64,000 nucleotides of DNA from Silanimonas sp. (GTDB lineage Bacteria > Pseudomonadota > Gammaproteobacteria > Xanthomonadales > Xanthomonadaceae): contig NZ_JAPZQK010000019.1 in NCBI RefSeq assembly GCF_027530345.1, positions 1-64,000 on the forward strand, given 5' to 3'. The first letter of the stretch is position 1, and every line of letters starts with the position of its first letter. The position numbers and the translations under genes were made by a program. Positions 24,105 to 31,630 of this stretch are shown here, one piece after another. The notes under the pieces were generated by a model, which saw nothing but the letters and a program-made list of their open reading frames with translations, had not been told where the DNA came from and did no database searches.

Positions 24105-24848
24105 CTAGTCTGCCATTGCCGTCAAGGGCGCCGGCTGCCAGCGCGCCGCAAGGCGCCGCGCCAGCACCGCTGCCCACGCCCCCTGCGTCGCGGCGTTGGC
24201 GTGGTAGCCGTCCGGAGCAAACTCGTCGGGGCGCGGCACGTAGGTGGTGGGCTCGTGCAGCACGCCCGGTCGTCGCGCGGCCACCCCGGCAGCGAGCGCA
24301 TCCAGGCTCTGCGCGCGTAGTCCGGCCGCGAACCGCAGGGGCTGGGGGAGCAACGGGAAGTGCTGCATGCGCGGCAAGCCGCAAAGCAGCACCGTGGCGT
24401 TCGGCGCACGCGACTGCAGGCCCTCCACGAGTTCGACGAGGCGTCGTTCGAAGGCGGCGCTGCGCGTCAGCCCGGACACATCGTTCACGCCCACCGAGAC
24501 CAGCACGAGGTCCCATGGCCCCGCGGGTACCTCGGGAAGCAGCGTTTCGCCCAACTCGCGCACGCAGGCGCCGGTGCGGCCGAGCGCGCGCCAGCGCACC
24601 TCGCGTTCGAACACCTGGGCCAGCTCGCGGCTGAAGTGGCCGGTGAGGGCGTACTCAATGCTTGGACAGCCCACGCCGTCGATTACCGAATCCCCGATCG
24701 CCAGCAGATGCAGCGGCGGGCCGTCGCCGACGCGCCCTTCGCGCGGCCCGGGGGCGGGCGCGAATCGCGGCGCCGTGCGCTTCAGGCGCAGGCCTTGCGG
24801 TGCGGCGAGGGGCATCAATCCCCAGAACAGGGCACGTTTCCAGAGCAT
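24105..24848 (-). CDS. SGNH/GDSL-family esterase
   Basis: This is a 247-residue hydrolase with the SGNH blocks in order: LLAIGDSVIDGVG (nucleophile Ser, block I, about 48-60), SVGVNDVSG (block III Asn) and APDGYHANA (block V Asp and His). A short hydrophobic N-terminus (ALFWGLMPLAAP) may be an uncleaved anchor. Substrates in the family are acyl or acetyl esters of lipids or polysaccharides; none can be chosen here. A longer frame upstream overlaps the divergent superoxide dismutase gene and is rejected. On the - strand a CATACTCCGG element lies about 30 nt upstream and may be the promoter shared with pyrC and pilZ. Confidence 0.85.
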   Translation of the reverse strand: MLWKRALFWGLMPLAAPQGLRLKRTAPRFAPAPGPREGRVGDGPPLHLLAIGDSVIDGVGCPSIEYALTGHFSRELAQVFEREVRWRALGRTGACVRELGETLLPEVPAGPWDLVLVSVGVNDVSGLTRSAAFERRLVELVEGLQSRAPNATVLLCGLPRMQHFPLLPQPLRFAAGLRAQSLDALAAGVAARRPGVLHEPTTYVPRPDEFAPDGYHANAATQGAWAAVLARRLAARWQPAPLTAMAD

Positions 24849-24972
24849 GGCGGGGCGGGCAGGGGGGAAAAACCGGAGTATGGCCGGGGCGCTGCCTATG
24901 CGGCGCGCGGCGTGACGCCCCGCCGACGGCGCGCCGGGCACCATGGTCGTCCCGAAAACCGCTGGAACCGCC

Positions 24973-25707
24973 ATGCGCCTCGCCCCCATCGCCCTCGCCC
25001 TCGGTCTTGCCATCGCCCTGCCGGTTGCCGCACAGGCGCCCGCCGCGCCGGCCACGGCCGCCGCACCGGTGGCGCAGGGCCCGTACGCGCTGCCGTCGCT
25101 GCCCTACGCCGCGAACGCGCTGGAGCCGGCGATCGATGCCGAAACCATGACGATCCACCACCAGCGCCACCACGGCGCGCAGGTGAATGGCCTGAACCAG
25201 CTGGCCGCCACCGTGCCGGAGTTGAAGGAAGGTGCCATCGAGCCGCTGCTGGCGCGCGTGTCGACCCTGCCGCCCGGTGTGCGCAACAACCTCGGTGGCC
25301 ACTACAACCACAGCCTGTTCTGGACGGTGATGGCGCCGGCGGGGCAGGGCGGCGAACCCTCGGCCGAGCTGGCGGCAGCAATCACCGCTGCGTTCGGTTC
25401 GATGGACGCGATGAAGCAGCAGTTCTCGCAGGCCGCGGCCACGCGCTTCGGCTCCGGTTGGGCGTGGCTCATCGTCAAGGTCGACGGCACGCTCGCCATC
25501 ACCAGCACGCCCAACCAGGACAACCCGCTGATGGACGTGGCCGAGCTGCGCGGCACGCCGGTGCTCGGGCTGGACGTCTGGGAGCACGCCTACTACCTGA
25601 AGTACCGCAACGTCCGCGGTGACTACATCGCAGCCTGGTGGGACGTGGTGAACTGGAACGAAGTGAACCGGCGCTACGCGGCCGCGCGCGCCGCCACGGC
25701 GCCCTGA
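24973..25707 (+). CDS. sod: Exported Fe/Mn superoxide dismutase
   Basis: This 244-residue enzyme converts superoxide to peroxide and oxygen. It carries a signal peptide (RLAPIALALGLAIALPVAAQA) and an Ala-rich linker, so it acts in the periplasm. Metal ligands are visible in TIHHQRHHGAQ, GGHYNHSLFW and LDVWEHAYYL (Asp and His); GSGWAWL and NQDNPLM are standard. Metal choice (Mn versus Fe) is not certain. An upstream GTG-type start at 24943 would add ten residues before the signal peptide; the ATG at 24973 gives a normal export signal. Its stop is 16 nt from the stop of the convergent membrane-protein gene. Confidence 0.93.
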   Translation: MRLAPIALALGLAIALPVAAQAPAAPATAAAPVAQGPYALPSLPYAANALEPAIDAETMTIHHQRHHGAQVNGLNQLAATVPELKEGAIEPLLARVSTLPPGVRNNLGGHYNHSLFWTVMAPAGQGGEPSAELAAAITAAFGSMDAMKQQFSQAAATRFGSGWAWLIVKVDGTLAITSTPNQDNPLMDVAELRGTPVLGLDVWEHAYYLKYRNVRGDYIAAWWDVVNWNEVNRRYAAARAATAP

Positions 25708-25723
25708 GCCGCCGGCGAGGCCC

Positions 25724-27052
25724 TCAGCGCCAGAACGGGATGCGCCACGGGAGGTCGTCGTCGCCCGTGGCGTTGCCGTCGAGCTTCCGCTGCGATTCGG
25801 GCTGGTCGATCTCTAGCAGGAAGGGCCCGGTGCGTTTAGCCCGCAGGTCGATCATCACCTGGAAGCCGCGGCGATCGTGCCGCGCATCCTCGCTCCACCA
25901 CCACAGGGCATCGACAGGGCGTCCGTCCAGTCGGATAGGCTGCGTGGCGGCGAGGCAGTCGAGCACGGCGCGGCTTTTCGCGAAATCGGCCCGCCAATCG
26001 CTGCGTTCTTTTGGCGCGCAGCGCGTCAGCGCAGCGTCGTGCCACTCCGATACGTAGGGAATCCAGAGCTTCGCGTAGGGGCTGGTGAGCACGTCGCTGG
26101 GGAGCGACGGCGCATGCTGCAGGTCGCCCGCACGCTGGCGGTCGAGGTAGTGCGCGGCGCGCAGCGTGCCGGCATCGCCGCCGTGCAAGCCCGGGAAATC
26201 GCCGTCGAGCAGACCGCCGATGCCGCGGTTCTGCAGCACCGGCACCAGCAGTGCCACCAGGATGACGCTGGTCACGATGGCCGCGATGGCGAACTGGGCC
26301 CGCCAGCCCCGCTTCACCCCGGCCACGCGGTAGGTGGCCATGGTCGTGCCGAGGTTGCGGTCCGCCGTGAATCCCGCCAGCGCATACCCCCGCAGGACCG
26401 GCATCACCCAGCGCGGTGCCGCTCGGCCGTGTTTGCCAGCATGGTTGTCGACCATCGTGGCCAGCATCAACGGCACGATCCACAGGGCCAGGAAGGCGAA
26501 ATTGATGGGGACAAGGTGCTTGTCGAGCCCAAGGCCCTTCGCGAAGGCATACGCCAGCAGGAACAGCGCGCCGAGGGTCAGGGTGAGCCCCGTCATCATC
26601 TTGGCCAGCCCCAGGGCCGCACCGAACACCAGCGTGGCGGCGTCGTCGAGCGCTGCGATCCGCTGGGGCAGGGCATCGAGGGCCTCGCCGAGCAGGGCGC
26701 GCTGCGCCGGCCCGAGGTTCTCGTTCTCCCGCAGCCGGCCTTCCGGATCCACCGATCGCAGCCCGACCAGCGACACCCAGGCGGCGCGCAGCAGCAGATG
26801 CACGAGGAAGCCGAGCGCGAGCCCGAGCACGGCGCCCTGCACGTACAAGCCCAGCGGGCTGACGATGCCCCCCAGGTCGCTCGGCAGTCGTTCGAACAGC
26901 CAGAAGACAGCGACGTTGAGTTCGGCGTAGGCCTGGAACAGCGCGAAGACGGTCGCGCCGGAGAGCAGGGTCTCCATCTCCCAGGTCGGGGTGGTGCGCT
27001 GGGGCAGCGTGTCGCCGGTGTCGCTGGCTGCGGGCGTAGGGGTCTGGGTCAT
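25724..27052 (-). CDS. Polytopic membrane protein of unknown function
   Basis: This is a 442-residue protein with at least five hydrophobic helices in the first ~260 residues (for example SPLGLYVQGAVLGLALGFLV, TGLTLTLGALFLLAYAF, AIAAIVTSVILVALLVPVL) followed by a soluble ~150-residue C-terminal part with one cysteine pair and a WWWSEDARHDRRGF stretch. No known transporter or enzyme motif is apparent to me. The C-terminal region probably lies in the periplasm. It is the last gene of the DUF502-to-DJ-1 run, 72 nt behind the DJ-1 gene. The ATG at 27052 is preferred to the one twelve codons upstream; neither has a strong ribosome site. Confidence 0.7.
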   Translation of the reverse strand: MTQTPTPAASDTGDTLPQRTTPTWEMETLLSGATVFALFQAYAELNVAVFWLFERLPSDLGGIVSPLGLYVQGAVLGLALGFLVHLLLRAAWVSLVGLRSVDPEGRLRENENLGPAQRALLGEALDALPQRIAALDDAATLVFGAALGLAKMMTGLTLTLGALFLLAYAFAKGLGLDKHLVPINFAFLALWIVPLMLATMVDNHAGKHGRAAPRWVMPVLRGYALAGFTADRNLGTTMATYRVAGVKRGWRAQFAIAAIVTSVILVALLVPVLQNRGIGGLLDGDFPGLHGGDAGTLRAAHYLDRQRAGDLQHAPSLPSDVLTSPYAKLWIPYVSEWHDAALTRCAPKERSDWRADFAKSRAVLDCLAATQPIRLDGRPVDALWWWSEDARHDRRGFQVMIDLRAKRTGPFLLEIDQPESQRKLDGNATGDDDLPWRIPFWR

Positions 27053-27124
27053 GGGCCGGGGGTTCCGAATTCGTTGGAACGCTGCCACGCCGCGTCGCTC
27101 CGGGCAATCACACCTGCTGAGCGT

Positions 27125-27760
27125 TCAAGCCTCGGGAAGGCGGCGCGCGTCGCTTTCCGGCCACGGGAATTCCATGTGCGCCGCGGTGGTGCGCGCGAGC
27201 GCCTCGCCGAAATCGGCTTCGATGAGCTTCAGCGCGAGGTCGATGCCGGCGCTGATGCCCGCGGAGCTGGCGACGCGCCCATCGATCACCCAGTGCCGTT
27301 CGCGCTGCACCTGCACCGACGGCCAGTCCCGCGCCATCCAGTCGAGGCTCTTCCAGTGCGTGGTGGCCCGCACGCCGTCGAGTTGCCCGGTTTCCGCGAG
27401 CAGCAGGCTGCCCGTGCACACCGACGCCAACCGGCGCGGCTGCGGCGCGGCCCGGCGAAGCCAAGCGAGGAAGGCGGCGTCCTGCAGCAGCGGGCGGACG
27501 CCGTAGCCGCCGGGCACGAGGAGCGTGTCGAGCGAGGCCGGGTCGAGTTCGGCGATCGTCGTGTCGGGTTGCACCTTCAGCCCGCCGCGGCAATGCACGA
27601 GGCCGGGCCGCACCCCGGCGACGATCACCTCGTACGGCGACGCGGTTTCACGCCGCGTGGCTTCGTCGAGGCGCAGCGCCGAGAACACCTCGAAGGGGCC
27701 GGCGAAGTCGAGCACTTCGACCTCGTCGAACACCACGATGGCGACGCGGCGCCGTTCCAT
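27125..27760 (-). CDS. DJ-1/PfpI-family (isonitrile hydratase-like) protein
   Basis: This is a 211-residue class I glutamine-amidotransferase-like fold. The nucleophile-elbow cysteine is in ASVCTGSLLLAETG (about 112-125), and the acidic partner is in the front block FDEVEVLDFAGPFEVF (11-26), the arrangement seen in isonitrile hydratases and the N-terminal domain of GATase-type AraC regulators. No helix-turn-helix follows, so it is a stand-alone enzyme-like protein. It starts 5 nt after the DUF885 peptidase gene and is thus co-transcribed. Substrate unknown; glyoxalase-type or isonitrile hydration activities are both possible. Confidence 0.85.
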   Translation of the reverse strand: MERRRVAIVVFDEVEVLDFAGPFEVFSALRLDEATRRETASPYEVIVAGVRPGLVHCRGGLKVQPDTTIAELDPASLDTLLVPGGYGVRPLLQDAAFLAWLRRAAPQPRRLASVCTGSLLLAETGQLDGVRATTHWKSLDWMARDWPSVQVQRERHWVIDGRVASSAGISAGIDLALKLIEADFGEALARTTAAHMEFPWPESDARRLPEA

Positions 27761-27765
27761 GCGGC

Positions 27766-29589
27766 TCAGCCCTTGCGCGCCGCGATGAAGCGGTCGAGCT
27801 TCGCCTCCAGCACCGAGAGCGGCAGCGAGCCGTCCTCCAGCACTTCGGCGTGGAAGGCCTTGATGTCGAAGCGGTCGCCCAGCGCTTCTTCCGCACGGGC
27901 GCGCAGCTCGAGGATCTTCAGCTCACCGATCTTGTAGGCCAGGGCTTGGCCCGGGATGGCGATGTAGCGCTCGGCTTCGGAGACGGCCTCGGTGTCGGTC
28001 GTCGCCGAGTTCGCCTTCATGTAGGCGATGACCTGTTCGCGCGTCCAGGCCTTGCTGTGCAGGCCGGTGTCGACGACGAGGCGGATGGCGCGCCAGATCT
28101 CGGCCTGCAAGCGACCGAAGTACTGCTGCGGCGTGTCGTAGGCGCCGAGCTCCTTGCCGAGCGACTCGGCGTACAGGCCCCAGCCCTCGGCGAAGGCCGT
28201 TTCGCCACCGAAGCGGCGGAACATCGGCAGGTCGGTGAGCTCCTGCTGCAGCGCGATCTGGAAGTGGTGGCCGGGCACGGCTTCATGCAGGTACAGCGCG
28301 TCGCGATCCCAGTTCTTGCGGCTCGGAAGGTCGTACGTGTTCACGTAGAACACGCCCGGGCGCGTGCCGTCCTGGCTCGGGCCCTGGTAGCTGCCGCCGG
28401 CTGCCGAGGCGGCGCGGAAGGCTTCCACCGGACGGATCTCGAAGCCGGCCTTCGGGACCAGCGAGAACATGTCTTTGGCACGCAGATCGATGCGCTCGCG
28501 CAGCGAGTTGTAGTCGGCGAGCAGCGCCTCTTCGGTCGGGTACTCGTACTCCTTCGCCGTCGTCATGTGCACGAAGAAGTCCTGCAGGCTGCCTTCGAAG
28601 CCCATCTGCTTCATCACGTCGTGCATCTCGCCCTGGATGCGCGCCACTTCGGCGAGCCCGATGTCGTGGATCTGCGCCGGCGTGAGGTCGGTCGTCGTCT
28701 GCACCTTGGCGAGGTAGGCGTACCAGGCCTCGCCGTCCGGCAGCGCGGAAATGGCGACGGTCTCGCGGGTCTTCGGCAGGTACTCGTCGGCCACGAAGCG
28801 GCGCAGCTCGCGGTAGGCCGGCATCAGCTCGTCGGCGATCAGCGCGCGGTAGGCGGCGGTCAGGCGCTCCTTCTCCGCGGCGGGCATGTCGGCGGGCAGG
28901 TTGGCGATCGGGCGCCAGAACAGCGTGTCCTCGGGCTTGTCCTTGATCAGCGCGTCGAGCTGCGGGATCACTTTCTGCATCAGCACGCGCGGCTGCACCA
29001 CGCCGCTGGCCATGCCTTCGCGCATGTTGCCCTGCATGGTGGTGAACAGCACCGGCAGGCGCGAGGCGCGCTTCAGCCAGTTGTCGTAGTCCTGCACGGT
29101 CTTGAACGGCTGGGCGTTCGTGCCCGAGCCGAGCTGGGCGAACAGGGCTGCGACGTTGCGGAACTGGTCGAGCGGCTGCTGCCAGCTCGGGAAGCGCTCG
29201 CCCTCGATCTCGAGCTTGAGGTCGCGCAGCAGGATCTCGGCGCTGAGGCGGCGCTGCGGCGACAGCGCGTCGAGGTCGAGGGCTTCCACGCGGGCCAGCC
29301 AGGCCTTGTTGAAGGCCGAGGCTTCGGCGCGGCTCTCCGCACTGAAGAGGTCGGGCAACTGGTCGTTGTAGCGGGCGTCGCCGACGAAGGTGGCGCGCAG
29401 CGGCGAGAGCTTCAGCGAAGCTTCCCAGTACTCGGCGAACAGCGCGTCAGCAGCGGCATCGGCGGGCTGCACAGCCTCGCTGGCCGTCGTGGTCGCCGGT
29501 GCCGCGGACGTCGCCTGCGCGTGGGAAACGGCGGGCAAGCCGACGGCGAGGCTGATCGCCAGGGCAAGGGTGAGCGGGCGCAAAGGCAT
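27766..29589 (-). CDS. DUF885 exported metallopeptidase-like protein
   Basis: This is a 607-residue protein with a signal peptide (LTLALAISLAVGLPAVSHAQ). It belongs to DUF885, a group related to M3-like zinc peptidases: the metal site is HEAVPGHHFQ near residue 434, with the third ligand Glu in AFAEGWGLYAESLG about 30 residues later. The front half is alpha-helical and would form the clam-like cleft. It is probably a periplasmic oligopeptidase. The ATG at 29589 begins the signal peptide; a longer frame upstream overlaps the thioredoxin-like gene in another frame and is spurious. It may work with the S46 peptidase in peptide use, but that is inference. Confidence 0.85.
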   Translation of the reverse strand: MPLRPLTLALAISLAVGLPAVSHAQATSAAPATTTASEAVQPADAAADALFAEYWEASLKLSPLRATFVGDARYNDQLPDLFSAESRAEASAFNKAWLARVEALDLDALSPQRRLSAEILLRDLKLEIEGERFPSWQQPLDQFRNVAALFAQLGSGTNAQPFKTVQDYDNWLKRASRLPVLFTTMQGNMREGMASGVVQPRVLMQKVIPQLDALIKDKPEDTLFWRPIANLPADMPAAEKERLTAAYRALIADELMPAYRELRRFVADEYLPKTRETVAISALPDGEAWYAYLAKVQTTTDLTPAQIHDIGLAEVARIQGEMHDVMKQMGFEGSLQDFFVHMTTAKEYEYPTEEALLADYNSLRERIDLRAKDMFSLVPKAGFEIRPVEAFRAASAAGGSYQGPSQDGTRPGVFYVNTYDLPSRKNWDRDALYLHEAVPGHHFQIALQQELTDLPMFRRFGGETAFAEGWGLYAESLGKELGAYDTPQQYFGRLQAEIWRAIRLVVDTGLHSKAWTREQVIAYMKANSATTDTEAVSEAERYIAIPGQALAYKIGELKILELRARAEEALGDRFDIKAFHAEVLEDGSLPLSVLEAKLDRFIAARKG

Positions 29590-29675
29590 GGCGGGGAACT
29601 CCGGCAGCGGTCGACACGGAAGGTCGGGGAATGCCGAGCTTCCGCCGACGTGAGGACGGCCGCATGGGCCTGAGG

Positions 29676-30197
29676 TCACGGTGCGGCGGGAGGAAGCGCG
29701 CCCTCGAGCCGCAGGGCCCGGTCGAGGCGCGCCCGGGCCTCGGCATTCCACGGGCCAGCGTGTTCGAAGCGCCATCGCGCTCGTTCGTTGCGCAGCACGA
29801 CCGCGGGCAGCGTGGAGCGCGTGAGGTCGGCAGGCAGGACGGCGGCGCGTGGCACGCGTAGGCGGGCGGCCCAGTCGTCGAGCGCCGCCGCGTCCGCCAC
29901 CGGCCCCGCGCCCTCGCGGGTGAGCAGGTGCACCACGCGAAGTCCGCCGGGCAATGTGGAGCGAAGCGCCTTCCACTCCTCGATGCAGGTGCTGCACGAC
30001 GGTGCGCCGTAGACCACGAGGAAGGGCTGGCCCCGCATGGGCGAGAAGTCCGGTTCGCCGCGCAGGCCTGGGGGCTCGTCGCCGTGCACCCACCACGCCA
30101 AGGCCAACACCAGCCCGACGCCGACGAAGAAACCGGCGTTCAGGGTGAGGGTGCGCTGGCGCGGCTTGGGCCGTTCACCGGTGCGCGAGGCGCGCAT
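29676..30197 (-). CDS. Membrane-anchored thioredoxin-like protein
   Basis: This is a 173-residue protein with a basic N-terminus, one transmembrane segment (AGFFVGVGLVLALAWWV, about 21-37) and a periplasmic thioredoxin-like domain. The redox motif is CSTC in VVYGAPSCSTCIEEWKAL (about 62-79). It most resembles thiol-disulfide reductases delivering electrons to periplasmic or cytochrome-maturation partners, but no such partners are encoded nearby. It lies 3 nt behind the queuosine-precursor transporter gene and 86 nt ahead of the DUF885 gene on the same strand. Confidence 0.75.
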   Translation of the reverse strand: MRASRTGERPKPRQRTLTLNAGFFVGVGLVLALAWWVHGDEPPGLRGEPDFSPMRGQPFLVVYGAPSCSTCIEEWKALRSTLPGGLRVVHLLTREGAGPVADAAALDDWAARLRVPRAAVLPADLTRSTLPAVVLRNERARWRFEHAGPWNAEARARLDRALRLEGALPPAAP

Positions 30198-30200
30198 GGT

Positions 30201-30968
30201 TCAGCCCTGCGCGGCGGCCATCCGCAGCTGCTCGGCGCGTTCGCGACCGAGCCACGCGGTGAAGGCGCGGCGCGCGAGGTAGATCAGCGGGATCAGCGCG
30301 ATCGCCGCCGCCAGCTTGTAGCCGTAGTTCACCGTGCCCACCGCCAGCCACAGCGAGGTCGGCCAGGCCTGCGGGCCGATCACGAAGGCGATGTACAGCA
30401 CGATGAAGCTGTCGATGAGCTGCGAGATGGCCGTCGAACCGGTGGCGCGCAGCCACACCCAGCGCTCGCCGGTCAGCCGGCGGATGCGCACGAAGATCGC
30501 GATGTCGATGAACTGGCCGATGAGGAAGGCCACGGTCGAGCCGAGGATCGACCACAGCCCCTGCCCGAAGATCGCCGCGAAGGCGGCCTGCTGGTCCGGC
30601 ACCCCCTGCGCACTCGCGGCGCCCACCCACCAGCCGGCCGGCACCAGCGCGATGGCCGCATAGGCGAACAGGAAGCCGTAGACGATCAGGCCCACCGACA
30701 GCAGGCTGATGAAGCGCACGCCGCGCCGGCCGTAGAACTCGTTGACGAGGTCGGTGAGCACGAAGATCAGCGGCCACACCAGCACGCCGGCGGTGAACGA
30801 AAGCGAGCCGCTCTGCCCGAACAGCGACCACTCGAACGGCGCGAGGCCCAGCGTGTCCTCGAGTGCGAAGATATTGATGCCGATGAAGTTCGCCAGCACC
30901 GCGTTCACCGCGAAGAACGCGGCAAGCACCAGGAAAAGCCGCGTCGCGCGGTCGTCGAGCAGGGTCAC
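30201..30968 (-). CDS. yhhQ: VUT-family (YhhQ-like) queuosine precursor transporter
   Basis: This 255-residue inner-membrane protein has about six transmembrane helices. Family marks are VLANFIGINIFAL near the N-terminus, the LTDLVNEFYGRRGVR loop (about 70-84) and GQFIDIAIFVRIRRLT. YhhQ proteins import queuosine precursors such as preQ0/preQ1 for tRNA modification. The start is the GTG at 30966-30968, overlapping the DUF502 stop as GTGA; residues upstream in the same frame belong to a shadow. It is the second gene of the - strand run starting at 31612. Confidence 0.85.
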   Translation of the reverse strand: MTLLDDRATRLFLVLAAFFAVNAVLANFIGINIFALEDTLGLAPFEWSLFGQSGSLSFTAGVLVWPLIFVLTDLVNEFYGRRGVRFISLLSVGLIVYGFLFAYAAIALVPAGWWVGAASAQGVPDQQAAFAAIFGQGLWSILGSTVAFLIGQFIDIAIFVRIRRLTGERWVWLRATGSTAISQLIDSFIVLYIAFVIGPQAWPTSLWLAVGTVNYGYKLAAAIALIPLIYLARRAFTAWLGRERAEQLRMAAAQG

Positions 30969-31612
30969 GGGCGCGGCCCTTCGAAGGGCACTTCCTTCGG
31001 AGCCACGGCACCGCCGGAAATGATGAAGGCCATCGCCTCGTCGAAGGTCCACTGCGTCGGCGTCAGGCGGTCGACCGGCACGATCTCGAGGTAGCCCGAG
31101 GTCGGGTTCGGCGTGGTCGGCACGTACACGGCCGCGAGTTCGCGGCCGGTGCCTTCCTCGCGCAGCGTGCGGGTGACGAAGCCGACGGCCTTCATGTCGC
31201 GATGCGGGAAATCGATCAGCACGACGCGCTGGGCACCGCCCCCCGGCGGGTGCTGTAGCAGGTCAAGCAGTTTGCGTGCACTGGAGTAGATGACGTTCAC
31301 CAGCGGCACGCGGGCGATCAGGCCTTCCGTCCAGCGCAGCAGGGTCTGGCCGACGACTCGGCGGGTGAGGGCGCCGACGCCGAGGATGATCACCAAGGTG
31401 CCGACGAGGGCCACCACCGGCAGCACCCACGGGTGTACGGCCCAGCCGAACATCTCGGGCTGCGCGCCGGCAAGGCCGTTGAGCAGGGGGCCCACCCACG
31501 GCCGCGAGAGGTCGGAGAGCAGGGTGAACAGCAGGCTGATGACGAACCACGCCAGCCAGAGCGGCAGCAGGGTCAGGAGGCCGGTGAGGAACCAGGTGCG
31601 GAGATTGCGCAT
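30965..31612 (-). CDS. DUF502 membrane protein
   Basis: This is a 215-residue DUF502 protein: two transmembrane helices (about 8-32 and 60-85) followed by a soluble domain containing LIARVPLVNVIYSSARKLLD and VYVPTTPNPTSGYLEIVP, the strongest family block. Function is not established; the soluble part may face the cytoplasm. It starts 18 nt after the kinase gene ends, and TACGAT sits exactly 6 nt before its ATG with no ribosome site, so a leaderless transcript may start here in addition to read-through. Confidence 0.82.
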   Translation of the reverse strand: MRNLRTWFLTGLLTLLPLWLAWFVISLLFTLLSDLSRPWVGPLLNGLAGAQPEMFGWAVHPWVLPVVALVGTLVIILGVGALTRRVVGQTLLRWTEGLIARVPLVNVIYSSARKLLDLLQHPPGGGAQRVVLIDFPHRDMKAVGFVTRTLREEGTGRELAAVYVPTTPNPTSGYLEIVPVDRLTPTQWTFDEAMAFIISGGAVAPKEVPFEGPRP

Positions 31613-31618
31613 GCCGCC

Positions 31619-31624
31619 ATCGTA
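31619..31624 (-). promoter_or_regulatory. -10-like element for leaderless DUF502 transcript
   Basis: On the - strand TACGAT, then GGCGGC, then the ATG at 31612: a 6-nt spacing with no Shine-Dalgarno site. It lies in the 18-nt gap behind the kinase gene, so the -35 region would be inside that coding sequence. Confidence 0.35.
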
Positions 31625-31630
31625 GCGGGC

